This document shows positions 16,624 through 25,475 of a DNA stretch of 64,000 nucleotides, piece by piece. The position numbers and the translations under genes are program-made. Below the pieces are notes generated by a model that was given only the letters and a program-made list of their open reading frames with translations, ran no database searches and was not told the origin of the DNA. How positions within the stretch are numbered: position 1 is the first letter of the stretch; each line of letters starts with the position of its first letter. The stretch is from positions 33,345 through 97,344 of the forward strand of contig NZ_MASU01000023.1 of NCBI RefSeq assembly GCF_003202235.1, in the 5' to 3' direction. The stretch is from Prauserella flavalba (GTDB lineage Bacteria; Actinomycetota; Actinomycetes; Mycobacteriales; Pseudonocardiaceae).

Positions 16624-18217
16624 CGGCGACCATGAGCGGGATCAGGAGTGCGATCAGGATCGCGCCCGCGACGTCGAAGAACGCGCCGGAGCGGATCATC
16701 TTCGTGATGGGCACCGCTCCGGACCCGTAGACGATCGCGTTCTGCGGCGTCGACACCGGCAGCATGAAGCCGAACGACGCCGCGAACGTCGCCGCCAGCG
16801 CCGGGATGAACGGGTTGACCCCCGCGGCCTCGGCGATCGGGATGATGATCGGAACCACCACCGCCGCCGACGCGGTGTTGGACGTCGTCTCCGACACCAC
16901 GATCGCCAGCAGCACCGCGAAGATCACCAGCGTGACGCTGCTCGTGAAGCCGAGCGCGTTGGCCAGACCCGTGCCGACGCGCTCGGCGAGGCCCGTGTCC
17001 CGCAGCAGCGTGCCGAAGATGATGCCCGTGCCGAAGAGCAACACCGTGCCCCAGTCGATGCGCGCCGCCTCCGTCCACGTGAGCGTGAACCTGCGCTCCG
17101 GCCAGTTCACCGGCAGCAGGAACAGCAGCGCGGCGCCGAGCACGGCCACGACGCCCTCGTCGAGCCGGTTGCTGATCATGTCGTAGGCCTCCGAGTCGCC
17201 GCCCGCGACGAGCGCGACGATGCCCGGCGTCACCCACAGCACCACGGTGACCAGGAACGCGATGAGGGTGTTCCACTCCGCGCGGGAGAGCTTGCCGAGC
17301 TTCTCCCGCTCGGCGGCGACGTACTCCTCGACGCCGGAGAGCCGCTTGACCTCGGGTCGGTTCAGCAGGATCAGCACCGCGGCGAGCACCACGAACATCA
17401 GCACGCACACGGGCAGGGCCATGACCGTCCACTGCAGGAAGGAGATCCGCTCGCCGGTCGCCTCCTCGATCAGCTCCCTGCCGATGAGGTTCGGCGGCGA
17501 GCCGATCGGCGTCAGCAGCCCGCCGACGCTCGCACCGTAGGCGAGCACGAGCATCAGCGCGATACCCACTCGCAGCCGCAGCGGATCGAAGTTCTCCCCT
17601 TCCGGTGTCTGCCTACGGATGAGCTCCGCGATCACCGACAGCAGGCCGACCGCGGTCGGCAGCAGCATCGCGACCGTCGCCGTGTTGGAGATGAACGCCG
17701 AAATGACGCACGTGACGGCGCCGAGCGCCACGATCACGCGCCACGTGCTCTTGCCGACGCCCGGCAGGCTCAGGATCCGGAACGCGAACCTGCGTGCCAG
17801 CCCGTGCCGCAACATCGCCTGCGCCAGGATGAACGCGCCGATGAACACGAACACCGTCGACGAACCGAACGGAGCCAGCACGTCGTCGGCGGGCAGCACG
17901 CCGAGTATCACGATCGCGGCGACCCCGATGAGGCCGCCGACCGGGATCGGCACCGGCTCGCACACCCAGAGCACCACGACGCCCAGCAACACGGCCGCGA
18001 GCTGTTGCTGCGAGGAGTCGAGCGCGGTCGGCACGAACAGGAAGACGATCGTCACCAGGGGCGCGAGAACGAAGCCGACCGTTCTGCGCGCTCTTTCGAA
18101 CCGTTCCTCGGCCGGCGTCAGCTTCTGCTCGGCCAGCCCGCGATAGGTACTTCCGGAGAGCAGGGCCGACGTGACGCTCTGCGTACGCCCGCCTTCGGCA
18201 TCATCGCTTGGTCCCAT
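16604..18217 (-). CDS. SLC13/DASS-family anion transporter
   Basis: 537 aa with about a dozen membrane segments. Two SNT motifs, the DASS hallmark for sodium and carboxylate binding, are present as ISNTATVAMLLPTAVG and TSNTASAAVVVPIIIP, along with GGLLTPIGSPPNLIG. Likely a sodium-coupled importer of dicarboxylate, sulfate or a similar anion; the substrate cannot be told from sequence. The ATG at 18217 has TAGGGT 6 nt upstream. An anion-permease gene also sits at this point in M. tuberculosis (arsB2), though of a different annotation. Confidence 0.9.
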   Translation of the reverse strand: MGPSDDAEGGRTQSVTSALLSGSTYRGLAEQKLTPAEERFERARRTVGFVLAPLVTIVFLFVPTALDSSQQQLAAVLLGVVVLWVCEPVPIPVGGLIGVAAIVILGVLPADDVLAPFGSSTVFVFIGAFILAQAMLRHGLARRFAFRILSLPGVGKSTWRVIVALGAVTCVISAFISNTATVAMLLPTAVGLLSVIAELIRRQTPEGENFDPLRLRVGIALMLVLAYGASVGGLLTPIGSPPNLIGRELIEEATGERISFLQWTVMALPVCVLMFVVLAAVLILLNRPEVKRLSGVEEYVAAEREKLGKLSRAEWNTLIAFLVTVVLWVTPGIVALVAGGDSEAYDMISNRLDEGVVAVLGAALLFLLPVNWPERRFTLTWTEAARIDWGTVLLFGTGIIFGTLLRDTGLAERVGTGLANALGFTSSVTLVIFAVLLAIVVSETTSNTASAAVVVPIIIPIAEAAGVNPFIPALAATFAASFGFMLPVSTPQNAIVYGSGAVPITKMIRSGAFFDVAGAILIALLIPLMVAAIGLGG

Positions 18218-18223
18218 ACCGGG

Positions 18224-18229
18224 ACCCTA
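18224..18229 (-). promoter_or_regulatory. Candidate leaderless -10 of the SLC13 gene
   Basis: TAGGGT on the minus strand ends 6 nt before the ATG at 18217. Confidence 0.5.
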
Positions 18230-18276
18230 TCGAGTCAGTGATCCACGTCACTAGGCCTCACGGCTCAATGCCCGGA

Positions 18277-18978
18277 TCAATGTCCGGTCTCCGGCACGAG
18301 CGCGAGCTGGTCCGGGTGGAAGGCGTCGCGCTGCGGCGGCGGCAGCCACGCCTCCGGCCGGTTGCTCTTGTGCTTGCCCAGTTCCGTGAGGCTCAGCGGC
18401 GCGCCGAAGTCGGTGCCGTACGAGTCGGTCTTGTCGATTCGCACCAGGTGCGTCTCCTCGGGCGGCAATCCGATGCCGATCGCGATCACGTACGCGTCGG
18501 GCAGCTCGGAGGTGAAGCCGGCCCACGCTCCCGCGAAGTGCCACACCCGCGCCCGCACCGGCTCGCCCTCGACCCGCCAGGTCACCTGAGGCCACTCCTC
18601 GTACCGCTTCGCCTGCTTCTCCGCGTGCTCGACGAGCGCGAGAATCAGCCCGTCGGGGCGCGGCACGGACCCGTCCGGAAGGGTCAGGTTGACCAGGCCG
18701 AACGCGCCGCCGAAGGCCACCTCGGCGAGCGGGTCACCGCCGTTGGGGCACATGGTCTCGTCGTAGCGCGGCCTCGGCAGCGTGCCGATCCGGACACCGT
18801 GCTCGCTCCCCTGCCGCCGATGCCCGAGCCACAGCGCCCACGGCCGGCCGTCGGGGGCCCCTTCGAAGAAGTCCACCCAGCGAGGGCCCCGGAAACCCCA
18901 GTCGAGCCCGTAGACGGCGAAGTCGACGGGCAACGATGTTTTGTCTGCGACATCCGAGTTCACCCGGAAATACTGCAC
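18277..18978 (-). CDS. Conserved hypothetical protein, 233 aa
   Basis: I do not recognise a family. It has no signal peptide or membrane segment and is rich in Trp, Gly and Pro (DWGFRGPRWVDFF, WALWLGHRRQG, WHFAGAWAGF). A central stretch, PNGGDPLAEVAFGGAFGLV, and a C-terminal ETHLVRIDKTDSYGTDFG look like a compact alpha/beta domain. Normal codon use and length support a real gene. It lies between the DASS transporter and the repeat at 19102-19158. The start could be the ATG at 18978 or a nearby downstream codon. Confidence 0.65.
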   Translation of the reverse strand: MQYFRVNSDVADKTSLPVDFAVYGLDWGFRGPRWVDFFEGAPDGRPWALWLGHRRQGSEHGVRIGTLPRPRYDETMCPNGGDPLAEVAFGGAFGLVNLTLPDGSVPRPDGLILALVEHAEKQAKRYEEWPQVTWRVEGEPVRARVWHFAGAWAGFTSELPDAYVIAIGIGLPPEETHLVRIDKTDSYGTDFGAPLSLTELGKHKSNRPEAWLPPPQRDAFHPDQLALVPETGH

Positions 18979-19101
18979 TCTTCAACCCGCATCGGCAGCT
19001 CGATCGTTACCAAGCCGCAGCATTGGGTGACGCTGCGCGAGATCGCCCGTGACGGTCCGGAGTGGACGATTCCACAGTGGAGCGCGCAAGGGCACACCCC
19101 A

Positions 19102-19158
19102 CTGCAGTGAAGGCCACCTTCACTGCGTTGAACGCAGTGAAGGTGGCCTTCACTGCAG
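19102..19158. repeat. 57-bp perfect palindrome (28+1+28), GCAGTGAAGGCCACC family
   Basis: Arms 19102-19129 and 19131-19158 are exact reverse complements around a single G. It is the most symmetrical member of the family. It lies 31 bp beyond the stop of the DivIVA-like gene and upstream of the 233-aa hypothetical gene, both minus strand. It could serve as a terminator; a cruciform-binding role is also possible. Confidence 0.85.
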
Positions 19159-19189
19159 CTACCCGACCAAGTGCTGGTGTGGACCTCGA

Positions 19190-20125
19190 TCAGGCCGGCT
19201 GGGTGGCGGGCTCCTTCTTCTTGCTCGCCTGCTCCGGCTCGGGCGACGGGCCGAGCCGCTCGATGGCGTCCCGCAGTGCGGTGTGGCTCGCGGCGAGGCG
19301 CTCGGCGACGACACTGCGCAGTTCGAGTGCCTCGGTGCGCTTGGCGTTGGCGTCGGCGAGCTTGCTCTCGGCCTCGGCGATCATCTTCTCGGAGCGGGCC
19401 TTCGCGGTGGAAACGAGCTCCTCCGCACGGCGCTCGGCCTCGGCGGTCTTGGCCGTGATGCTCTCGGCGGACGCCTTCTCCGCCGCGGCGATGCTCTCCG
19501 CGGACTTCTTCTCGGCGGCCGCGATCTCCTCGGCGGACTTCTTCTCCGCGGCGGCGATCTTCTCGGCCGACGCCTTCTCCGCGCTGGCGATCTTGTCGGC
19601 GGATGCCTTCTCGGCGGCCGCGATGCTCTCCTGCGACTTCCGCTCGGCGGCCGTGCGGCGCTCCTTGGCCTCGGCGTCGAGGCGGTTGCGCTCCTGCTCG
19701 GCCTCGGCGGCCCGCTGCTCGGCGTCGGCTCGGGCCTTCTCGCGGGTCTTGTCCGCGTAGGCGTCGGCGGCCGAGCGCGTGGCCGCTGCCTCCTCCTCGG
19801 CCTTCTTGCGGAGGTCGGCGATCTCCTCCTCGGCGAGCTGCATCATCGTCTTGACGCGCTCGCTCATGGCCGCGGGCCCTGACGGGTCCTCGACCATGCG
19901 GGTCAGCGCCGCCTTGGCCTCGGTGAGCTCCTGCTGCGCGTAGCTGAGCGCCTTGGTGAGGTCGGCGACCGACGCCGTGGCCTCGTCGCGGCTGCGGGCC
20001 GTGCGCTTGAGCTCGGTGGACAGCTTCTTCAGGTGCTCGTCGACCTGTACCTGGTCGTAGCCTCGGAAGACCGTGGTGAACTGGGTGGACCTGGTGGGGT
20101 TGGGAGGTACTCCGGCTTCTGCCAT
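19190..20125 (-). CDS. DivIVA-like coiled-coil protein with hendecad repeats
   Basis: 311 aa. The N-terminus (TTVFRGYDQVQVDEHLKKL) is a DivIVA-type membrane-associating domain. The rest is a long Ala/Glu/Lys coiled coil with an exact 11-residue repeat: Ile at 168, 179, 190, 201, 212 and 223, each followed by A(A/S)AEK(A/K)SA(E/D). Hendecads are typical of the polar-growth scaffold proteins Scy and FilP of Streptomyces. Likely a cytoskeletal or polarisome protein; the exact partner is unknown. The ATG has TAAGGT 6 nt upstream. The palindrome at 19102-19158 follows the stop. Confidence 0.85.
   Translation of the reverse strand: MAEAGVPPNPTRSTQFTTVFRGYDQVQVDEHLKKLSTELKRTARSRDEATASVADLTKALSYAQQELTEAKAALTRMVEDPSGPAAMSERVKTMMQLAEEEIADLRKKAEEEAAATRSAADAYADKTREKARADAEQRAAEAEQERNRLDAEAKERRTAAERKSQESIAAAEKASADKIASAEKASAEKIAAAEKKSAEEIAAAEKKSAESIAAAEKASAESITAKTAEAERRAEELVSTAKARSEKMIAEAESKLADANAKRTEALELRSVVAERLAASHTALRDAIERLGPSPEPEQASKKKEPATQPA
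19460..19624 (-). repeat. In-gene 33-bp repeat (five hendecad units)
   Basis: Encodes residues 168-222 of the DivIVA-like protein: five successive 11-residue units such as KIAAAEKKSAE. The DNA repeats at 33-bp spacing with mostly synonymous or conservative changes, so copy number could vary by slippage. Confidence 0.8.
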
Positions 20126-20131
20126 TCGGCA

Positions 20132-20137
20132 ACCTTA
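20132..20137 (-). promoter_or_regulatory. Candidate leaderless -10 of the DivIVA-like gene
   Basis: TAAGGT on the minus strand ends 6 nt before the ATG at 20125. Confidence 0.5.
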
Positions 20138-20239
20138 ATGAGTCCACAGGTGGAATCCCATACCTCCAAACGGACGCTTTCTGGACTGGCCCGATACTGT
20201 GCGTGCAACGCTGCGCCCACGTGGGGAGGGACGTCTGAA

Positions 20240-21469
20240 TTGGACGCGGTCCTCGACGACATCGCCCGGCACTGGCCGCTGTACGCGGCCATTCCGTTCG
20301 TCGCCGCGCTGATCGGCTACGTCACCAAACGGGTCGCCATCGAGATGATGTTCCGGCCGCTGGAGTGGACCGGAATCAGGGGGACGTTCCTCGGCTGGCA
20401 GGGCGTCGTTCCCCGGCACGGCGGGCGCATGGCCGCCATCGCGACCGATCTGCTCACCGCGAATTTGCTCGATATTCGCGACGTGTTCGACCGGATCGAC
20501 TCGGGGCGGATCGCGCGCGAGATCGAGCAGCCGCTGCTGCGGGCCGTCGACGACATCGCCCGCGACGTCCTCGCCGAGTACCACCCGCGCATGTGGGACC
20601 GGCTGCCGCCGATGGCGCAGGAGCTGATCGTCAAACAGCTGCAGGCGTCTTCACCCCGGCTCGTCGGGCAGCTCATGGACGAGGTACGGGAGAACCTCGA
20701 CGACGTGCTCGACGTCAAGCACATGACCGTGCAGCGGCTGACGCAGGACAAGGCGCTGCTGGTGCGGCTCATCCGCGAGACGTCCCGGCCCGAGATGGCG
20801 TTCATCGCCCGCTCCGGCATCTACTTCGGATTCGTGCTCGGCATCGTGCAGTCGGTTATCTGGGCGGTGACGAAGGAGCCGCTGGTGATGCCGATCTTCG
20901 GTGCCTGCATCGGCTTCTTCACCGACTGGCTCGCGATCAAGCTGATCTTCGTGCCGCGCGAGCCGATCCGCGTGTTCCACCGCTTCACGGTGCAGGGCAA
21001 GTTCCAGCGGCGGCGCACCGAGGTGGCGCGGCAGTACGGCGAGCTGATCGCCCGCGAGGTGCTGACCGTGCCGAACCTGATGGAGTCGATCCTGCGCGGC
21101 CCGCGCTCCGACCGGCTGATGGCGATGATCCGGCGCATGGTGGCCGAGGCGATCGACGAGCAGACCAGCGCCGCGAAGCCGCTGGTCACCGTGGCCATCG
21201 GCACGCGACGGCTCGAGGAGATGAAGCGCGCAGCGGCGGCGAAGGCGATCGAGCGGCTGCCCGACACCGTGTCCCACGCGGAGGGCTACCTCACCAAGGC
21301 GATGAACGTCGCCAACATGGTCGAAGAACGGATGATGAAGCTGACGCCGGTGGAGTACGAGGGCCTGCTGCGGCCGGCCTTCCGGCAGGACGAGTGGAAG
21401 CTCATCGCCGTCGGTGGCGTCATCGGCTTCATCGTTGGTGAGCTGCAGGTACTCCTGATGCTGCACTGA
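20240..21469 (+). CDS. DUF445 family membrane protein
   Basis: About 409 aa from TTG 20240, chosen because GGGAGGG ends 9 nt upstream and no better start is in frame. N-terminal membrane segment YAAIPFVAALIGYVTKRVAIEMMF carries the family's Y(V/I)TN-like 'YVTKRVAIEMMFRP' pattern; a second such unit, CIGFFTDWLAIKLIFVP, lies mid-protein, and a last hydrophobic segment ends the protein (AVGGVIGFIVGELQVLLML). This two-fold pattern is the DUF445 (YheB-like) hallmark. Function unknown. Its 3' end overlaps the convergent permease gene by 41 bp. Confidence 0.85.
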   Translation: MDAVLDDIARHWPLYAAIPFVAALIGYVTKRVAIEMMFRPLEWTGIRGTFLGWQGVVPRHGGRMAAIATDLLTANLLDIRDVFDRIDSGRIAREIEQPLLRAVDDIARDVLAEYHPRMWDRLPPMAQELIVKQLQASSPRLVGQLMDEVRENLDDVLDVKHMTVQRLTQDKALLVRLIRETSRPEMAFIARSGIYFGFVLGIVQSVIWAVTKEPLVMPIFGACIGFFTDWLAIKLIFVPREPIRVFHRFTVQGKFQRRRTEVARQYGELIAREVLTVPNLMESILRGPRSDRLMAMIRRMVAEAIDEQTSAAKPLVTVAIGTRRLEEMKRAAAAKAIERLPDTVSHAEGYLTKAMNVANMVEERMMKLTPVEYEGLLRPAFRQDEWKLIAVGGVIGFIVGELQVLLMLH

Positions 21470-22322
21470 CGGCGTCGACGGCACCGTGCCGTTCGCGACC
21501 CCGCACGTAGGCGACCACGCGGCACACCAGATAGATGGTGAACGAGATCGCGGTGACGAAGAAGCTCACGGGCGCACCCGGCGCGAGCGAGAGCACGATG
21601 CCGCCGATCGCGGCGACCTCCGCGAACACCACGGCGAGCACGGTCGCCCGCAGCGGGCTGGCCGTGAGCCTGGCCGCCGCGGCGGCCGGGGTGACCATGA
21701 GCGCCACCACCAGCAGCGCGCCGACGATCTGCACGCCCAGCGCGGTCGCGATGCCGACGAGCACCGCGAACAGCGGCGACAGCAGGCCGACCGGGACGCC
21801 CTTGGCGACCGCGACGGCGGGATCGACGCTCGCGAACAGCAGCGGCCGGTAGATCAGGCCCAGCACCACGAGCACCACGACCGCCGCGACCAGCAGCGCC
21901 GTGAGGTCCTGCGGCTCGACGGCGACGATCTGGCCGACGAGGATGCCGAACTTGTTCGACGCCCTGCCCTCGTAGAACCACAGCAGGAGGACGCCGAGGC
22001 CGAGCCCGAAGGACAGGATCACGCCGATCACGGAGTCGCGCTCGGACTCGCGACCGCCGAGCAACCCGAGCAACAGCGCGGCCACCACCGCGCCCAGCAG
22101 CGCGCCGTAACTCACGCCGATGCCCAGTAGCAGCGCCGCGGCCGCACCGGTGAACGCCAGCTCGGCGGTGCCGTGCACGGCGAACGACATCCGGCGCATC
22201 ACGATGAGCGGGCCGAGCGTGCCCGCGACGAGGCCGAGCACGGCCGCGGCGAGCAGCGCCGTCTGCACGAAGTCAAGGCCGAGCAGGCGCGCGGTCAGTT
22301 CGAAGTCGAACAGCTTGTCCAT
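21429..22322 (-). CDS. Zinc/manganese ABC transporter permease (ZnuB-like)
   Basis: 297 aa with about eight membrane helices. ABC-3 family permease: VMRRMSFAVHGTAELAFTGAA near the N-terminus, then GVQIVGALLVVALMVTPAAAA. It is the third gene of a unit with the binding protein (24121-23144) and the ATPase (23147-22329). With the His-rich binding protein and the Zur-like box, zinc is the likely substrate. The end overlaps the DUF445 gene on the other strand. Confidence 0.92.
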   Translation of the reverse strand: MDKLFDFELTARLLGLDFVQTALLAAAVLGLVAGTLGPLIVMRRMSFAVHGTAELAFTGAAAALLLGIGVSYGALLGAVVAALLLGLLGGRESERDSVIGVILSFGLGLGVLLLWFYEGRASNKFGILVGQIVAVEPQDLTALLVAAVVVLVVLGLIYRPLLFASVDPAVAVAKGVPVGLLSPLFAVLVGIATALGVQIVGALLVVALMVTPAAAAARLTASPLRATVLAVVFAEVAAIGGIVLSLAPGAPVSFFVTAISFTIYLVCRVVAYVRGRERHGAVDAVSAASGVPAAHQR

Positions 22323-22328
22323 GATCGG

Positions 22329-23147
22329 TTACGACACCCGCTCGTCGACGTGATGGTGCACCTCGTCCTCGCACAGCGCGCTCTGCGCACCGGCGACGTG
22401 GATCTGCCCGCCGACCCGCAGCACCTCCACGCGCGTGCGGTACAGCTCGGACAGCGTCCGCGAGTTCATCACCTCGTCGGGCGTGCCGATGCGGAACTGG
22501 CCGTTGACCAGGTACAGCACTCGATCCACATAGGACAGGATCGGATTGATCTCGTGGGTGACGAACAGCACGGCGGTGCCGGCCTCGCGCCTGCGCCGGT
22601 CGATCAGCTCGCTCACCACGCGCTGGTGGGTGAGGTCGAGCGAGGCCAGCGGCTCGTCACACAGCAGGACGTCGGGTTCGCCGATGAGCGCCTGCGCGAC
22701 CCGCAGCCGCTGCTGCTCGCCGCCGGAGAGCCTGCCGACCGGCGAGGAGGCGTAGGACTCCGCGCCGACCGAGTCGACGAGCTCCGCGACCCGGCGCCGC
22801 CGCCTGCCCGCGCCGAGCAGGCCGAAGCCCCAGCGATCGCCGTCGAGGCCGAGCCCGACGAGATCGGTGCCGCGCAGCGTGAGCTGCTCGTCCATCGCGC
22901 GCTGCTGTGGGATGTAGCCAACCTTGCGGTTGCCCCTGCCCGGCGACCTGCCGACCACGCGGACCTTGCCCGCGCTCAGCGACTGGAGCCCGAGCAGCAC
23001 GCGCAGCAGGCTGGTCTTGCCGGAGCCGTTCGGACCGAGCACGGCCAGGAACTCACCGGGCTGGACATCGAGGTCGAGACCCGACCACAGGACCCGGTCG
23101 CCGAACCGCAGCCCCGCGCCCTCGATCTCGACGACTCCGCGACTCAC
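22329..23147 (-). CDS. Zinc ABC transporter ATP-binding protein (ZnuC-like)
   Basis: 272 aa. Walker A is GPNGSGKTSL, Q-loop GYIPQQRAM, signature LSGGEQQRL, Walker B VLLCDEPLASLD, and H-loop FVTHEIN. The start overlaps the stop of the binding-protein gene by 4 bp (GTGA), and the permease begins 6 bp after its stop, so the three genes form one operon. Confidence 0.93.
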   Translation of the reverse strand: MSRGVVEIEGAGLRFGDRVLWSGLDLDVQPGEFLAVLGPNGSGKTSLLRVLLGLQSLSAGKVRVVGRSPGRGNRKVGYIPQQRAMDEQLTLRGTDLVGLGLDGDRWGFGLLGAGRRRRRVAELVDSVGAESYASSPVGRLSGGEQQRLRVAQALIGEPDVLLCDEPLASLDLTHQRVVSELIDRRRREAGTAVLFVTHEINPILSYVDRVLYLVNGQFRIGTPDEVMNSRTLSELYRTRVEVLRVGGQIHVAGAQSALCEDEVHHHVDERVS

Positions 23148-24121
23148 TGACCCAGTGCTCCCGCCAACGCGTCCACCTGCGTGCTCATCCAGGCAATGTA
23201 GTCCGTCGTGCCCTCGGGCAGCGTCTCGGTCACGTCGACGACGGGCACGCCGGCGTCCTTCGCCGTGCCGACGAGCTTCTCGGTCACGGGCGTGACGGTC
23301 TGGGAGTTGTTCACGACGGCCCGCACCTGCTTGCCGGACACGAGCTCGGTGACCTGCTGCTGTGCGGCGACGGGCACGTCGGTCTCGTTCTCGATGGCTT
23401 CGGCGTAGTCGTGCGGCGTGGCGTCGGTGATGCCCGCGGACTCGAGCAGGTAGTGCGCGACCGGTTCGGTGGCGACCACCTTGGTGCCGGGGTGATCGGT
23501 GCCGATCTTCTCGATGCGCTGGGTCAGCTCGTCGAGGTCGGCCTTGAACGCCTCGGCGTTGTCGGTGAAGGTCTGCTTGGCGCCCGCGTCGAGCTCGCTG
23601 AGCCGGGCGGCGACCTTGTCGGCGACCTCCGCGACGACGTGCAGGTCGTACCAGACGTGCTCATTCACCTCGCCGTGGTCGTGGCCGTGCTCCTCGCCGC
23701 CCTCCCCTGCGTGCTCCCCGGCGTGCTCGTCGCCGTGCGCGTGGCCCTCGCCCTCGAAGGCGACCACGGGCTCGCCGCCGGAGTTCTGCCCCGCGAGCTG
23801 CTCGAAGAACTCGTCGTACCCGCCGCCGTTGTAGACGAGCAGCTGGGCGTCCTGCACGTCGGCGGCGTCCTCGGCGCTGGCCTGGTACGAGTGCGGGTCT
23901 GCGGAGGGGTCCTCGACGATCGACTTCACGTCGACGTGGTCGCCGCCGACCGCCTCCACGACGCTGCCCCACACGTTCGTCGACGCGACGACGGAGATGC
24001 GGCCGTCCTCGCTCGCCTGCCCGCTGCCTCCTCCGCCGTCACCGCACGCGGTGAGGCCAAGGGCCAGCGCTGTGAGCACCGAGGTCGTGGCGAACAGGCG
24101 CCTGGCACGGCGAGAGCTCAT
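23144..24121 (-). CDS. Zinc ABC transporter substrate-binding lipoprotein (ZnuA-like)
   Basis: About 325 aa from ATG 24121. Signal peptide with lipobox LTAC, then a cluster A-1/ZnuA-type fold. A long His/Glu-rich loop in the middle (GHAHGDEHAGEHAGEG and EEHGHDHGEVNEHVW) is typical of zinc rather than manganese binders. EPVAHYLLESAGI and VNNSQTVTP follow. First gene of the operon; a Zur-like inverted repeat lies at 24169-24187. Confidence 0.93.
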   Translation of the reverse strand: MSSRRARRLFATTSVLTALALGLTACGDGGGGSGQASEDGRISVVASTNVWGSVVEAVGGDHVDVKSIVEDPSADPHSYQASAEDAADVQDAQLLVYNGGGYDEFFEQLAGQNSGGEPVVAFEGEGHAHGDEHAGEHAGEGGEEHGHDHGEVNEHVWYDLHVVAEVADKVAARLSELDAGAKQTFTDNAEAFKADLDELTQRIEKIGTDHPGTKVVATEPVAHYLLESAGITDATPHDYAEAIENETDVPVAAQQQVTELVSGKQVRAVVNNSQTVTPVTEKLVGTAKDAGVPVVDVTETLPEGTTDYIAWMSTQVDALAGALGQ

Positions 24122-24168
24122 CGGCAAACACACTCCGTCAACATCAGTGGTGGGTGACAGTCGGTAGG

Positions 24169-24187
24169 GATAATGGAAACCATTGTC
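24169..24187. promoter_or_regulatory. Zur-like operator of the zinc ABC operon
   Basis: Inverted repeat GATAATGG-AAA-CCATTGTC, with 7 of 8 arm positions paired, 48 bp before the znuA-like start. Zur boxes of actinobacteria and other bacteria have the form GATAATGATTATC with variable centre, so this fits zinc-responsive repression. The divergent LacI gene begins 127 bp away on the other side. Confidence 0.65.
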
Positions 24188-24295
24188 GGTTCAACTTTAC
24201 CCTAACCGGTGACGAACACACAGCTCAGCGACCGACGTCACGACTCACCGTCAAGATGTGACGGACGCGGGGCAGAACTTCTGCATTGGCTTCTG

Positions 24296-24308
24296 AACCG
24301 TTACGGTT
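24296..24308. promoter_or_regulatory. Candidate LacI-type operator
   Basis: AACCGT-T-ACGGTT is a perfect 6+1+6 inverted repeat 5 bp before the ATG of the LacI-family gene. LacI-type operators are short palindromes with a central CG step in each arm, so autoregulation is plausible. Confidence 0.4.
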
Positions 24309-24313
24309 TGTTC

Positions 24314-25414
24314 ATGAACCGGCCGATGCGAACCCGGCGGCAGGCGACTCTGGCGTCCCTTGCCGCCGAGCTGGGCGTGTCCAGGACGACGGTCTCGAAC
24401 GCCTACAACCGGCCGGATCAGCTATCACCCGAGCTGCGCAAACGCGTTCTGGAGACAGCCAGGCGCCTCGGCTACCCCGGTCCCGACCCGGTGGCCCGCT
24501 CCCTGCGTACCCGCAAGGCGGGCGCGGTGGGTCTTCTGCTCACCGAGAACCTCTCGTACGCGTTCCGTGACCCGGCCGCCGTCGGCGTGCTGGAGGGTCT
24601 CGCGCTCGCGTGCGAGGACGCGGGCGTCGGCCTGCACCTCGTTCCGGCGAGCCCCGGCAGGGAGGACGTCGCCGCCGTGCACCGCGCCGGCGTCGACGGC
24701 TTCGTCGTCTACTCCGTTCCCGACGATGACCCGCACCTCGCCGCGGTGCTCCAGCGCCCGGTGCCCACCGTGATCGTCGACCAGCCCGAAGTCGAGGGCG
24801 TCGACCGCGTCGGACCCGACGACGAGGCCGCCACCGTGAGCCTCGCCAACCACCTCGTCGCACTCGGCCACCGGCAGGTCGGCGTGTTGTGCATGCGCCT
24901 GGCCCGCGACCGCAACGACGACTTCGTGCCGATGTCGCGCCAGCAGGAGGCGCACTACCACGTGCAGCGCACCCGGCTCGCCGCGCTGGCGAGGACCTTC
25001 GAGGCCGCGGGCGTGGCCTGGGAGAGCGTGCCGGTGGTGGAGCGCTTCGAGCACAACGTCGACGACGGCGCCTCCGCGGCCCGCCAGCTGCTCGACGCCC
25101 ACCCGCGCGTGACCGCGCTGATCTGCACCTCGGACATCCTCGCGCTCGGCGCGCTCGCCGAGGCGGGACGGCGCGGCCTGCGCGTACCCGCCGACCTCAC
25201 GATCACCGGCTTCGACGGCATCGCCGAGGCCACGCGCGCCGGGCTGACCACCGTGCACCAGCCGGTGCTGGAGAAGGGCAAGTCGGCGGGCAGGCTGCTC
25301 CTCGGCGCCGCCGACCGAGTGGCACCCAAGGTGATCACACTGCCCACCGAACTGCGCGTCGGCACCACGTCCGCCCCGCCCCGCACCGCCGAGGAACGCT
25401 GGTTCGGCCCGTAA
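24314..25414 (+). CDS. LacI-family transcriptional regulator
   Basis: About 366 aa. N-terminal LacI HTH TLASLAAELGVSRTTVSNAYNRPDQLS and hinge, then a periplasmic-binding-protein-like ligand domain (AVGLLLTENLSYAF, GVDGFVVYSVPDDD, ALICTSDILALGAL, ITGFDGIAEAT). I use ATG 24314; ATG 24326 is equally possible, and longer in-frame starts lie too far from the HTH. No sugar-transport or catabolic gene is adjacent, so it acts at a distance or on itself. The ligand is unknown. Confidence 0.9.
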   Translation: MNRPMRTRRQATLASLAAELGVSRTTVSNAYNRPDQLSPELRKRVLETARRLGYPGPDPVARSLRTRKAGAVGLLLTENLSYAFRDPAAVGVLEGLALACEDAGVGLHLVPASPGREDVAAVHRAGVDGFVVYSVPDDDPHLAAVLQRPVPTVIVDQPEVEGVDRVGPDDEAATVSLANHLVALGHRQVGVLCMRLARDRNDDFVPMSRQQEAHYHVQRTRLAALARTFEAAGVAWESVPVVERFEHNVDDGASAARQLLDAHPRVTALICTSDILALGALAEAGRRGLRVPADLTITGFDGIAEATRAGLTTVHQPVLEKGKSAGRLLLGAADRVAPKVITLPTELRVGTTSAPPRTAEERWFGP

Positions 25415-25475
25415 CCGACGTGACGTTCGTCCGGCCGAGTTGTGCGAAGGACGGCAGCCCCGTTCCATTGAACGC

